From contig JAQWRY010000034.1 in the NCBI GenBank assembly GCA_029243485.1, forward strand, positions 1-61,003: 61,003 nt of DNA, written 5' to 3'. The notes under the pieces are model-generated. The model saw only the letters and a list, made by a program, of their open reading frames with translations, did not search any database and was not told where the DNA came from. Numbering within the stretch: position 1 is the first letter of the stretch; each line of letters begins with the position of its first letter. The DNA comes from Candidatus Binatia bacterium. GTDB taxonomy: Bacteria; Desulfobacterota; Binatia; UBA12015. The translations under genes were made by a program, and so were the position numbers. Shown one piece after another: positions 15,888 to 24,356 of the stretch.

Positions 15888-16567
15888 ACGATACTCAGTC
15901 GGGAATCCTCGCCCCATGGTGCACGATGAATCTCGCCGATGGTTCTCTCATGAAGCCTCGCGACTGGGCTGGTCACTATTTTCTGAAAGCTCGGCTTGAG
16001 GGAGTATTCGTCCAGCCTCGCGCCGTGCAGGATGCGGCCGGATTCATCGGCGGCAAACTCGGTCCCACGACCACTGGACCGATCGACAAGTACTACGTGC
16101 CACTCCGTCAGCCTCGCCTGCACGAAAGATTCACCGGCTCCCTCTCTCCACAAGTCCGCAGGGAAATGTTCCTTGTCCACGTGCCAGGACTGGGTGATCT
16201 CGCGGCGTTTCCGGCACGAACTAGTAGGCCCACGGAACCGCGCTCCGGTGAGGAATCGACACCCCTTCATATCGGGACGATCCTCGAGAATGAGTCGGCG
16301 AATCTCGCGGTCCAATCTGTGCGCGAAGGCGCGCATGGATGTCCCCGGTACCGTCCCTTGTATCGGCTGCGCAGATTCAAAGCGCCTTCGACGCCAATCC
16401 AGAAGAACTCCCCCGTCCAGCGGAAGGCTCTCGAAATAGACTTCGAGCTGTTCCAATTCGTCGGAGCTCGAGCAGCCCTCGGGGAGAGTTTTCGGCGAAA
16501 ATTCGGAGAGAGTCCGCATGGTCCCGCTAGGTAAGCTGACGGCGTGCAAGCTCTGCGAAGCGGCCAT
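15848..16567 (-). CDS. Putative Fe(II)/2-oxoglutarate oxygenase-like protein (DUF1826-like)
   Basis: 239 residues. A W-H-V-D-K motif near residue 128 could supply a His-x-Asp metal pair, a T-E-W-H-V-V-L-V strand follows, and I-H-R-A-P-W-G-E-D-S-R near 219 could give the distal His and the Arg that binds 2-oxoglutarate. The layout recalls DUF1826 and other jelly-roll oxygenases, but overall similarity is weak. It overlaps the ABC transporter stop by 41 bases if the ATG at 16567 is used; the ATG at 16519 would avoid this. Its place in the export operon suggests co-expression with the RiPP genes. A role in hydroxylating the core is inference. Confidence 0.5.
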   Translation of the reverse strand: MAASQSLHAVSLPSGTMRTLSEFSPKTLPEGCSSSDELEQLEVYFESLPLDGGVLLDWRRRRFESAQPIQGTVPGTSMRAFAHRLDREIRRLILEDRPDMKGCRFLTGARFRGPTSSCRKRREITQSWHVDKEHFPADLWREGAGESFVQARLTEWHVVLVDRSSGRGTEFAADESGRILHGARLDEYSLKPSFQKIVTSPVARLHERTIGEIHRAPWGEDSRLSIVYMPVPSCVDTIP

Positions 16568-19562
16568 TGATTGCCATGAGCTCCGAGTAGGTTCCCTGCT
16601 CCAGCACGCGGCCCTCGCCGACGTAGCAAATGCGGTCTGATGCCACGATCGTACTCAGGCGATGCGCGATCACGACCCTTGAAACCGCCAACTCTGCGAT
16701 GGACTCCGTAACCTGCGCCTGCGACTCGTTGTCGAGCGCGCTGGTGGCCTCGTCGAAAAGGATCAGGCTTGGCCGTCTTGCGAGGGCTCGAGCGATGAGG
16801 ATCCTCTGGCGCTGCCCGCCCGAGATCGTTCCTGCCCCCTCCATCACGACGGTCTGCAGACCCATCGGCATCCCCGCGAGGTCCTTGTCGAGACCCGCGA
16901 GGCCCGCTGCGTCCATGGCATCCTCTTCGGTCAGGTTCGTACCGCCTGCGATGTTCTCCAGGATGCTTCCTGCGATCAGCTGCGCATCCTGCATCACCAC
17001 ACCGAACTGCGCGCGAAGAGACTTCGGATCGAGTTGGGCAAGCGGCGTGTCGTCGAGAAGAATTGATCCTTTCTGTGGGGAATCAAACGCAAGCAAGAGC
17101 CGGATCACCGTGCTCTTGCCAGCACCTGACTCTCCGACCAGGGCGACCATTTCGCCAGGCTCTACATGAAAGCTGAAATTCTCCAGAATGTTGGGTTCGG
17201 ATTCCCGGTAGCGGTAGGTCACCCCTTTGAAGGCGATTCGTCCGCGAATGGCGGGCAATTGAATCCGCTGGGCATCGGAAGCTTCCGGCATTGCCTCAAG
17301 AATTGGCTTGACTCGCTGGTAGAGTGGCACGGCCGTCAGCAGGGTCATTACCGTTTCACCGAGGGCGAAGATCGAGCCCATGAATTGGCCCATCGCGACG
17401 TTGAAGGCGACGAAAGAGGCCGTTGGCATGATCCGGATCAGCGGATTCCGGTTGATTTCGGTGAGACTCGACGGCACGGAGAAGAAGGACTGGAAGGCTC
17501 CCGACTCGATCCCGACGATCAGCAGAATCATGGCGAGGGCCAGAGTTTGGAGCACGCCCTTGATCAGGTTGAGGCACAGGTTGACCAGCCGATCGCGGTA
17601 GGTGCAGTGCTGCATCTCCTCGTAAAGCTCAGACCATCGGCTAAATGCGATTTTCTCAGCACCCGCCATTCGTATCTTGGTCTGGTTCGTCAGGAGCTGA
17701 AAGATCAGGCCCTCGGTCTGGCCCGACAGGCCCTGGATTTTCCTCTTGAGGGAAAGGAAAATGAAGCCGGCCGGAATCGTGGCGGCGAGGTAGATGGTGG
17801 CGAGGCCTGCAACGGCAACCGTGATCTTCCAGTTATAGTAGATCAGCAAAGCGACACTGGTAAGGCCGGAGATCGCATGGAGAACCGTGCGTGTCAGGGA
17901 ACTGCTCAGAAGGGAACGCAGCGAGTCGACGCCATCCGCACGGTTTACCAGGTCGCCGATGACGTAGCGCTCGAAAAAATTCATCGGTAGATCGAGGAGC
18001 TTGAGCCACACGGCCGTCTGGATCGAATTGCCCATGCGGCCCTCGACGCGGAGCCCGGCAATTGCCTCTACGAACCCGAAGGCGACCCCGGCTCCTCCGA
18101 CCACGAACATCAGCCCGAGCAATGCGACCAGGTCGTTCGTCCGAGCATCTGCGGTAATCGGGCCCATGACTTCGCCGGTGACAATCGGTGTGACCATGTT
18201 ACCCAAGGCCACCAACAACATCATCAGGAAGATCATCACGAAATCGCCGGTGGCACCGCGTGCCCCGAAGCGAAGAAGTGCGAAGGGGGACTTTATCTCC
18301 CGCTCGAACGGGCGCAGCAACGCGACTCCGTCGGACGCAAATTCGCCGGCGCATGCGATATCGACCTTCTTCCGCTTTCCCCCCTGCGGATCGATCGACC
18401 AATACCCGCGCCGCCCGAATCGCGGGAGCAGGGCGTGCGGTTCCCGCTCGGGCCCACGGAAGCCGAGCAGGGCGCCGTGGTCCTGTCGCCACCAGGGCCC
18501 CTCCAGCGCGACGGGGCGAGGCACGATTCCTGACAATTGGAGAATCGCCGCGACCGGATCCGCGGCCGAGAGTCGCGCCTCCATCTCGTCCCGGTTCGCA
18601 CCCAGGGGGCACCCCTCGGAAATCGCGACCAGCCGCAGGGCGCCTACCAGGGGCTCTTCCCCGGGTGATGCCGAGACCCTACTCTTTGGGACGAGAACGG
18701 ATCCGAGGGTTTCTTTTGCCTGAAGAAAAATACCCTCAAATTTAGTCGTACGTTCCGAGGTGAGGGAGTTTTCCTGGCGATCTTCGCGGGCAAGACGGCC
18801 CACATGGAGGTGCAGGGTATAGGCGAGGAATTCCCCGTATGCGGCAGCCCACTCACCACCGTCGAGAAGAGTCCCGGTAGATTCGCCCCTCGTTTCCCAG
18901 GCCCGGGTTACTTTCCAGTCCTGCCCGGGGACGAGGGGCACCCAGCCTTCAGTCGAGCGGGGAAAACCGTCGGCCTCTCCGGACGTCCGTGGTAGCCCGA
19001 CGGGCAGAAGGCTTCGCGGTGGCAAGCGGAGCCAGGCGAAGCTGGCTGACCCTTGCAACGGGTCTCCGGGCGAAGCGGACAAGGACTCACCAGGAGAGCA
19101 GGATCTTGCTGCTCGAGGAAGTGCTCTCCCTTTCTCGAAACTGTGGGCGAACATGGCCAGCGAGGATTCGATCAGCTCGATGAGGAGAGCCCGGTCTGCC
19201 GAGCTGCCCTGGGCGAGTTCCCGGACCTGGTGGATGGAAAACCGGGCGAGCCGGGCTCCGTTGGAGGGAACACCGATTGGGTTCAACCCCGGCGGAAGTT
19301 CCTGCCCGGGACCCGCAGCCTCGAGCGAGGGTACAAGCTCGCCTTCCCCCACGGAGAGGACGAATCTGCGTCGCCCTTCGCCTCGTTCTTCCACCAGGAA
19401 GACGTCGAGCTCACCTTCGAGCAGGCCAAAGATCGACTCCGAGCCTCCCAGGGATACGAGATCTCGTGCGCCCATCGGCGAGACGGACTGATCGGGGTCC
19501 AGCCGCGCGAGGAGCCGGGAGGCGAGACTCTGCTCTGAAGGTTTCTTCGAGGAGTCACTCAT
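16527..19562 (-). CDS. NHLM-type bacteriocin ABC transporter (permease/ATPase)
   Basis: 1011 residues, the unusual length of the second NHLM exporter ABC protein (TIGR03797 type). A long N-terminal region (~1-400) comes before the membrane domain; the nucleotide-binding domain has Walker A G-E-S-G-A-G-K-S-T near residue 810, signature S-G-G-Q-R-Q-R and Walker B L-I-L-F-D-E-A-T. It probably forms a heteromeric exporter with the peptidase-containing ABC protein immediately upstream, whose stop it overlaps (ATGA at 19559-19562). The pair moves the processed proteusin across the inner membrane, linked by the HlyD adaptor to TolC. Confidence 0.92.
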   Translation of the reverse strand: MSDSSKKPSEQSLASRLLARLDPDQSVSPMGARDLVSLGGSESIFGLLEGELDVFLVEERGEGRRRFVLSVGEGELVPSLEAAGPGQELPPGLNPIGVPSNGARLARFSIHQVRELAQGSSADRALLIELIESSLAMFAHSFEKGRALPRAARSCSPGESLSASPGDPLQGSASFAWLRLPPRSLLPVGLPRTSGEADGFPRSTEGWVPLVPGQDWKVTRAWETRGESTGTLLDGGEWAAAYGEFLAYTLHLHVGRLAREDRQENSLTSERTTKFEGIFLQAKETLGSVLVPKSRVSASPGEEPLVGALRLVAISEGCPLGANRDEMEARLSAADPVAAILQLSGIVPRPVALEGPWWRQDHGALLGFRGPEREPHALLPRFGRRGYWSIDPQGGKRKKVDIACAGEFASDGVALLRPFEREIKSPFALLRFGARGATGDFVMIFLMMLLVALGNMVTPIVTGEVMGPITADARTNDLVALLGLMFVVGGAGVAFGFVEAIAGLRVEGRMGNSIQTAVWLKLLDLPMNFFERYVIGDLVNRADGVDSLRSLLSSSLTRTVLHAISGLTSVALLIYYNWKITVAVAGLATIYLAATIPAGFIFLSLKRKIQGLSGQTEGLIFQLLTNQTKIRMAGAEKIAFSRWSELYEEMQHCTYRDRLVNLCLNLIKGVLQTLALAMILLIVGIESGAFQSFFSVPSSLTEINRNPLIRIMPTASFVAFNVAMGQFMGSIFALGETVMTLLTAVPLYQRVKPILEAMPEASDAQRIQLPAIRGRIAFKGVTYRYRESEPNILENFSFHVEPGEMVALVGESGAGKSTVIRLLLAFDSPQKGSILLDDTPLAQLDPKSLRAQFGVVMQDAQLIAGSILENIAGGTNLTEEDAMDAAGLAGLDKDLAGMPMGLQTVVMEGAGTISGGQRQRILIARALARRPSLILFDEATSALDNESQAQVTESIAELAVSRVVIAHRLSTIVASDRICYVGEGRVLEQGTYSELMAINGRFAELARRQLT

Positions 19563-21751
19563 TGCCGGTTCACCAGGCCTGCGTAGGTGCCCCCGAGGTC
19601 CATCAGGTTCTCATGAGCGCCTCTCTCGACGACTTTTCCCTTCTCCAGAACGATGATCTCGTCGCAGTCGCGAATCGTACTCAGCCGATGCGCGATGATG
19701 ATGCAGGTACAACCTCGTCGGCGAAGATTCCTGTCAATTATCTTCTCGGTATGAGGGTCCAGAGCCGCCGTTGCTTCGTCGAGGATACAGATCGTGGGGT
19801 GGCGCACGAGCGCTCGCGCAATTTCGATTCGCTGGCGCTGTCCGCCACTCAAATTGCTACCGCCCTCGCTCACCAGGGCACTGTAGCCACCAGCCTTGGC
19901 GCTGATCATCTCGTCGACGGAAGCATCCCGAGCAGCCTCCACGATAGCGGCACTCGAAATGGTCGGATCCCACAGGGATATGTTCTCGCTTACACTGCCC
20001 GAGAAGAGGAAGATGTCCTGATCGACGACGGCGACGGACGAAGTAAAGGTTTCGCGCGCAATTTCCGTGCGCGGTTTTCCGTCAAAAAGGACTTCCCCCG
20101 CGCTTGGTTGGTAGAGGCCGGCAATCAGTTTTCCGATGGTAGTCTTGCCGCAGCCGGACGGGCCCACCAGCGCGATTCGCTGTCCTGGCTTCACATCGAG
20201 ATTGAGGTTCTCGATGAGGTTCGGAGACAGGGAATCAAACCGGTAGGAAATCCCTTTCAGCTGGATGCTGCCGGCGAGCTTGGTTGCGGGGGCGTCGACA
20301 TCTCGTTGGGGAACTTTGGTGGCCAGATCGATCTCGGCGCGCAGAACATCGTCGATACGGGCGAGATCGCCCTTGGCGTGCTGCAGTTGCGCCCCAAAAC
20401 CGACGAGGCTCACAATGGGTCCCTCGAATTGCCCCATCAGGAACTGAAACGCGACCAGGGAGCCCGCGCTCATCTCTCCGTCGAGGATGCGCCATGCACC
20501 GACACCGAGAACGAGGACTCGGGTGAAGAGACTGATTACGGTTGAAGAAATACCCAGCAAAAGGGACACCCGGCCAAGCTGCTGCCGACCCACGACGGAG
20601 TTCGTCTGGTAGCCCGCCCACACGCGGAAGAAGGCCTGCTCCGTCCCGCTAGCTTTCAGGGTTTCCATTGCCCGCAAGCCGTTCATCCCGGCACCACGGA
20701 GTTTGGCCGACTTGGTCACCAGGTTCATGTTCAAGTCGTAAAGCTGGCCGGCGGCTGCCTTGTAGGCGAGTGCATTGAGGAGGGCAGACATCAGCGAAAT
20801 GAGGGCAAGCGGCCAGGCCAGCAGGAACATTGCGACCCCGTAGACACCGGTCGTCAGGAGATGGATGGCATTCAGTGCGATCGGTCCGGACAGCAGTCCT
20901 GCGACTCGCGAACACGCCTGAACCCTCGCCGAGACATCTCCCACGTAGCGTTGCGAGAAGAAGGCGGGGGGAAGGCGCAGCACACGCCAGACCAACTCCG
21001 CGGAGAGGGCCACGGAGAGCTTGATTTCCAGCCGAGCGATGTAGAGGCACCGCAGTCCGTCCAGCACGGCATTCACGATGGCGATGCTGAAAATCGCGCA
21101 GACCAACGGAAAGAGCCAGGATTGAAAATCGCGACCGATGACATCGTCGATGAAACTCGAGAGAATCGCAGGGACGACGAGTGCAGGGACGACCAGCAGC
21201 AGAGTCGCAATTGCGATCATCGCCACAGCGTCTCCAGACCCGGCCAGCCGGGGGAGCAGCATCTGCAGGATTCCAGGTGGGGGTGGCCGCTTCTTGAGCG
21301 TATCGGTGGGCTCGAATACGAGGAGGATCTCGGAAAAATGCTGCTTGAACTCTTCGCGCGAAACGCAGATCTGTCCCCGAGCCGGGTCCATCAGGTGGAC
21401 TCCCTTACGGGTTTCGCCCTGTACCACCAGAAAATGATTCCGGTTCCAGAAGGCGATCGCGGGAAGTTTTTTCTCGAGAACTTCTTCCGCCGTGCAGCGT
21501 TCTCCCGAGGCGTTCAGTCCGTACACTCGCGCGGCGACAAGGATATTCCGCGCATTCGCTCCGTCACGGGATACGCCCGTTTCGACCCGTAGCTCTTCCA
21601 GCGGCACCCAGCAGCCGTAGTAGGCAAGAATGGAGCTCAGAGAGACCGCACCGCACTCGACAGCTTCGATGCCGATGACCGTCGGGGTGCGAGCCCGCTT
21701 AGAGGATCCCGAAAGTGACGAGGCGATCTGCTGCCACCAATTGCCTGGCAT
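19559..21751 (-). CDS. NHLM-type ABC transporter with C39 peptidase domain
   Basis: 730 residues: C39 double-Gly leader peptidase (~20-150), six-helix membrane domain and ATPase. The catalytic triad is visible as Cys33 (A-V-E-C-G-A), His106 (N-R-N-H-F-L-V-V) and Asp122 (M-D-P-A-R-G). The ATPase has G-P-S-G-C-G-K-T-T, L-S-G-G-Q-R-Q-R and I-L-D-E-A-T. It should cut the precursor after Gly-Gly at residue 91 during export. Odd point: the oxyanion-hole Gln, normally six residues before Cys (Q-M-E-A-V-E-C), reads Gly27 (G-I-E-A-V-E-C). It starts 4 bases after the HlyD stop. Confidence 0.93.
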   Translation of the reverse strand: MPGNWWQQIASSLSGSSKRARTPTVIGIEAVECGAVSLSSILAYYGCWVPLEELRVETGVSRDGANARNILVAARVYGLNASGERCTAEEVLEKKLPAIAFWNRNHFLVVQGETRKGVHLMDPARGQICVSREEFKQHFSEILLVFEPTDTLKKRPPPPGILQMLLPRLAGSGDAVAMIAIATLLLVVPALVVPAILSSFIDDVIGRDFQSWLFPLVCAIFSIAIVNAVLDGLRCLYIARLEIKLSVALSAELVWRVLRLPPAFFSQRYVGDVSARVQACSRVAGLLSGPIALNAIHLLTTGVYGVAMFLLAWPLALISLMSALLNALAYKAAAGQLYDLNMNLVTKSAKLRGAGMNGLRAMETLKASGTEQAFFRVWAGYQTNSVVGRQQLGRVSLLLGISSTVISLFTRVLVLGVGAWRILDGEMSAGSLVAFQFLMGQFEGPIVSLVGFGAQLQHAKGDLARIDDVLRAEIDLATKVPQRDVDAPATKLAGSIQLKGISYRFDSLSPNLIENLNLDVKPGQRIALVGPSGCGKTTIGKLIAGLYQPSAGEVLFDGKPRTEIARETFTSSVAVVDQDIFLFSGSVSENISLWDPTISSAAIVEAARDASVDEMISAKAGGYSALVSEGGSNLSGGQRQRIEIARALVRHPTICILDEATAALDPHTEKIIDRNLRRRGCTCIIIAHRLSTIRDCDEIIVLEKGKVVERGAHENLMDLGGTYAGLVNRQ

Positions 21752-21755
21752 GGGC

Positions 21756-23024
21756 CTACCAGATCCAGGTGCGCAGGATGGGCATCAGGAGATCGATGGG
21801 ACGGGCCGTGTAGACTGTCGCGGAAACCTCAGCCTGCGTTCCTGCGGTTATGGCCTGGGGCGGGCCAGTTCTCGAGGTCCAGTCCAGTCCGCTTGCGGAA
21901 TCGGAGCTTTCAAAGAGCTCTATATTTGCGCGAATCGGCGATCCCGCCGACAAGAGCTGTTTGACCAGCACCGGGTTGCCGAAAGTTCGCATCATATCGG
22001 CTTCTGTTTCGGGCATCGGAGAAACCGACCGAACACGGCCCTTGATGGTCCCGTATATATCGCGCTGAACCGACAAGGGAGCGACGCGTGCTGCCATTCC
22101 GGCGCTAAGCTTCTTGCCATCCGCGTTCGAAAAATAACCGATGAAACCGAGTCGCTCGCCGCGTGTCGAAATGGTGGCGATCTGTGCTTCCGGCCCGATG
22201 CGGGTTCCGGGGTTGACCGCCACCCCGGTAACGACTCCGGCCGTCGGGCTGTTGATCTTGGAATCGACTTCGAAGCCTACCTCGTCAGTTTCGAGGAGGC
22301 TGCTTTGTTCAAGCAGTTGCTCTCTCATTTGCCGGAGGGACTCGAGCTGACTGTTTTCAAATTGCTCGGATTGGATCTGCGTTGTGCTGATCTGATTTGT
22401 CAGCGAGCGAAGGCTTGTTCTCGTCTGGTTGAGCTCGTTGACTGTCGCCTCTACCTGCTGCCGGGTGATATAGCCCTTGGCTAATTCCTTCTGCTGGGTC
22501 TTATTGAGTTGCTCGAGGAAGGAAAGGAATTTTTTTTGGTTCCCGATGTTCTCGCGGAGCGCCTCGATCTCGTTGTCGAGGTTGGCGCGACGGGTCTTCA
22601 GACTTTCCTCGACGAACCGTTTCTGACCGAGCAAGGCCTTGTCGAGTTCCGCGACGATCTTGCGCTGCGCCGCAAGGGTGGTCTCGCGACCGGGAAAGCG
22701 CATCGTTGCCAAGGGAGTCCCTTCGACAACTTCCTGGCCGACGCTGACGTAGACCTCAGAAACAATTCCGGTTGCTGCGGAAACCACGTCGACCGTCGCG
22801 GTTTGGTCCTCCAGGATGATGCCGATTCCGCTGCTGCGGAAGGAGATCTCTCCGAGAAAAGCCCAGACTGCGAAGGCGAGCACCATCACACCGAAAGTTG
22901 CCAGTGAAATCCTTCCTGCGGATCCTGTTAGGGTGAAGAGAAGATCGAGGCCCTCAGGGTTTCTGGGAGGATTTTTCGTATCCGGGCTTGGTTTGTCGGC
23001 GTCCGTTGGTAATGGCATCGTCAT
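21756..23024 (-). CDS. NHLM-type HlyD-family secretion adaptor
   Basis: 422 residues with one N-terminal membrane anchor (I-S-L-A-T-F-G-V-M-V-L-A-F-A-V-W-A-F), a lipoyl-like half motif (T-A-T-V-D-V-V-S-A-A-T-G-I-V), a coiled-coil hairpin (~130-260) and the returning half (I-N-S-P-T-A-G-V-V-T-G-V) of a periplasmic adaptor. It bridges the ABC proteins and TolC. It is the first gene of the export operon, and its ATG faces the YcaO gene across a ~70-base divergent gap. Another ATG two codons downstream is possible. Confidence 0.9.
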   Translation of the reverse strand: MTMPLPTDADKPSPDTKNPPRNPEGLDLLFTLTGSAGRISLATFGVMVLAFAVWAFLGEISFRSSGIGIILEDQTATVDVVSAATGIVSEVYVSVGQEVVEGTPLATMRFPGRETTLAAQRKIVAELDKALLGQKRFVEESLKTRRANLDNEIEALRENIGNQKKFLSFLEQLNKTQQKELAKGYITRQQVEATVNELNQTRTSLRSLTNQISTTQIQSEQFENSQLESLRQMREQLLEQSSLLETDEVGFEVDSKINSPTAGVVTGVAVNPGTRIGPEAQIATISTRGERLGFIGYFSNADGKKLSAGMAARVAPLSVQRDIYGTIKGRVRSVSPMPETEADMMRTFGNPVLVKQLLSAGSPIRANIELFESSDSASGLDWTSRTGPPQAITAGTQAEVSATVYTARPIDLLMPILRTWIW

Positions 23025-23094
23025 CAGTGCGGGTCGAGAACCGGGAGATCTTCCCGTGCGAGGTTGTTTCGGTATCCCGAAAGCAGATGTACCG
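23025..23094. promoter_or_regulatory. Divergent promoter region between the export operon and the YcaO operon
   Basis: The only short divergent gap at the cluster centre, with genes leaving in both directions. No convincing -35/-10 pair or operator could be picked by eye; the assignment rests on gene orientation. It moves by up to ~40 bases if YcaO begins at the in-frame GTG at 23056. Confidence 0.4.
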
Positions 23095-24258
23095 ATGAAC
23101 CTAGCCTATCGTTTCGCAGGATCCTACCGATCAACTACACCCGAAAGCACCCTCGCGCGTTTTCTTCCACGAGCCGCAGAGCATGGAATTACGCGCCTAG
23201 CCGAGATCACCCATCTCGACTCCCTGGGGATTCCTGCTTGGGCCGCAATTCGTCCAGCGTCGCGTACCGTCCAGGTTGCAAACGGGAAGGGATGGAAGAG
23301 CAGCCACGCCAAGGTCTCGGCCTTGATGGAGGCAATCGAGCTTCATCACGCCGAGAATCCGCCTCGCTTGCATAGGGCCAGCCTGGCCGAGTTGCAAGCA
23401 CAGGGCACGAACTCCCTTGCTCCGCGAGAACTACACGATTTTTCCAACGCCTTCTTCAGCGACGATTATCGGATCGAATGGGTGGCCGGCGAGGACCTGG
23501 TTACCGGGAAATCTGCGTGGTTGCCGGCGAGTCACGTTTATTTTGGATGCAGTCCCAGCCTGCACCGGACAAGTTCCAATGGTCTCGCAAGTGGAAACGA
23601 CCTCACCGAGGCCACGCTGCATGCCCTTTACGAGCTCGTGGAGCGGGAAGCGGTGTCGCGTCTTTTCGACAAGGGCGCCCTGCGCCTCGAGGGAGCCACG
23701 GTCATCGATCCGGCGACCTTGCCGGGTTCGATTCTCCCCGATCTGGTCGGGCGGATTTCAGCTGCAAATCTCGAGCTGCGCCTTCTTCGGGTCAGCGCCC
23801 CAGTGGCGATCGAGGTGGTCTGGGCGATTCTCCTCGACCCGTCCGCGCAGGATGCCATGACGACCCTGAACATGGGCTGGGGCGCCCAGCCCGACTTTGA
23901 AGCGGCATCGATTCGGGCCATCACCGAAGCCGCCCAGACCCGGCTCGCGATCATCCATGGAGCACGCGAGAATATCATTGAAAAACGAGCCTACGGTGCC
24001 GGAGGGGCCCAGGATTCGAAAGCCTTCGCGTTTTTCCGCGATCTCCCGACCGGACGCTCATGGCAGGGCCAGGAGATCGAAGCGGCACCCGAGGAAGCGC
24101 GGGATCTGGATCGTGACCTCGAAGAACTTATCGATGATCTCCGGAATACGGGATTTCCACGAATCTATCGCGTCGATCTCTCGCGCCCCCCGAGACCCAT
24201 CCCGGTTGTGAAGTTGGTCGTACCGGGATTCGGCCTGAACGCATCGCTTTTCGGCTAG
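23095..24258 (+). CDS. YcaO-domain protein (predicted thioamide-forming, TfuA partner)
   Basis: 387 residues covering a whole YcaO domain. Visible features are G-I-T-R-L-A-E-I-T-H-L-D-S-L-G-I-P near residue 37, A-L-M-E-A-I-E-L-H-H-A-E near 82, E-A-T-L-H-A-L-Y-E-L-V-E-R-E-A near 178 and I-T-E-A-A-Q-T-R near 278: the acidic clusters that bind Mg-ATP in this family. YcaO enzymes phosphorylate a backbone amide; with TfuA (12907) the usual product is a thioamide, and no azoline cyclodehydratase partner or dehydrogenase is seen. It ends V-P-G-F-G-L-N, without the P-x-P-x-P tail common in azoline-forming members. The start is at the ATG where the domain begins; an earlier frame overlaps hlyD antisense. 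It opens the plus-strand operon. Confidence 0.9.
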   Translation: MNLAYRFAGSYRSTTPESTLARFLPRAAEHGITRLAEITHLDSLGIPAWAAIRPASRTVQVANGKGWKSSHAKVSALMEAIELHHAENPPRLHRASLAELQAQGTNSLAPRELHDFSNAFFSDDYRIEWVAGEDLVTGKSAWLPASHVYFGCSPSLHRTSSNGLASGNDLTEATLHALYELVEREAVSRLFDKGALRLEGATVIDPATLPGSILPDLVGRISAANLELRLLRVSAPVAIEVVWAILLDPSAQDAMTTLNMGWGAQPDFEAASIRAITEAAQTRLAIIHGARENIIEKRAYGAGGAQDSKAFAFFRDLPTGRSWQGQEIEAAPEEARDLDRDLEELIDDLRNTGFPRIYRVDLSRPPRPIPVVKLVVPGFGLNASLFG

Positions 24259-24356
24259 CAGCTTGTATTGAGCGTTCACGTACCCCATGCTTCCCTGGAT
24301 ACCATCCGGACCGGTTCCTTCGGGTCCTGTCGTCCCGGGTTGAGAAGGGCACTCTT

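Noticed and set aside
22816..23094. Upstream extension of YcaO
   Set aside because: Antisense to the start of hlyD; YcaO homology begins at 23095.
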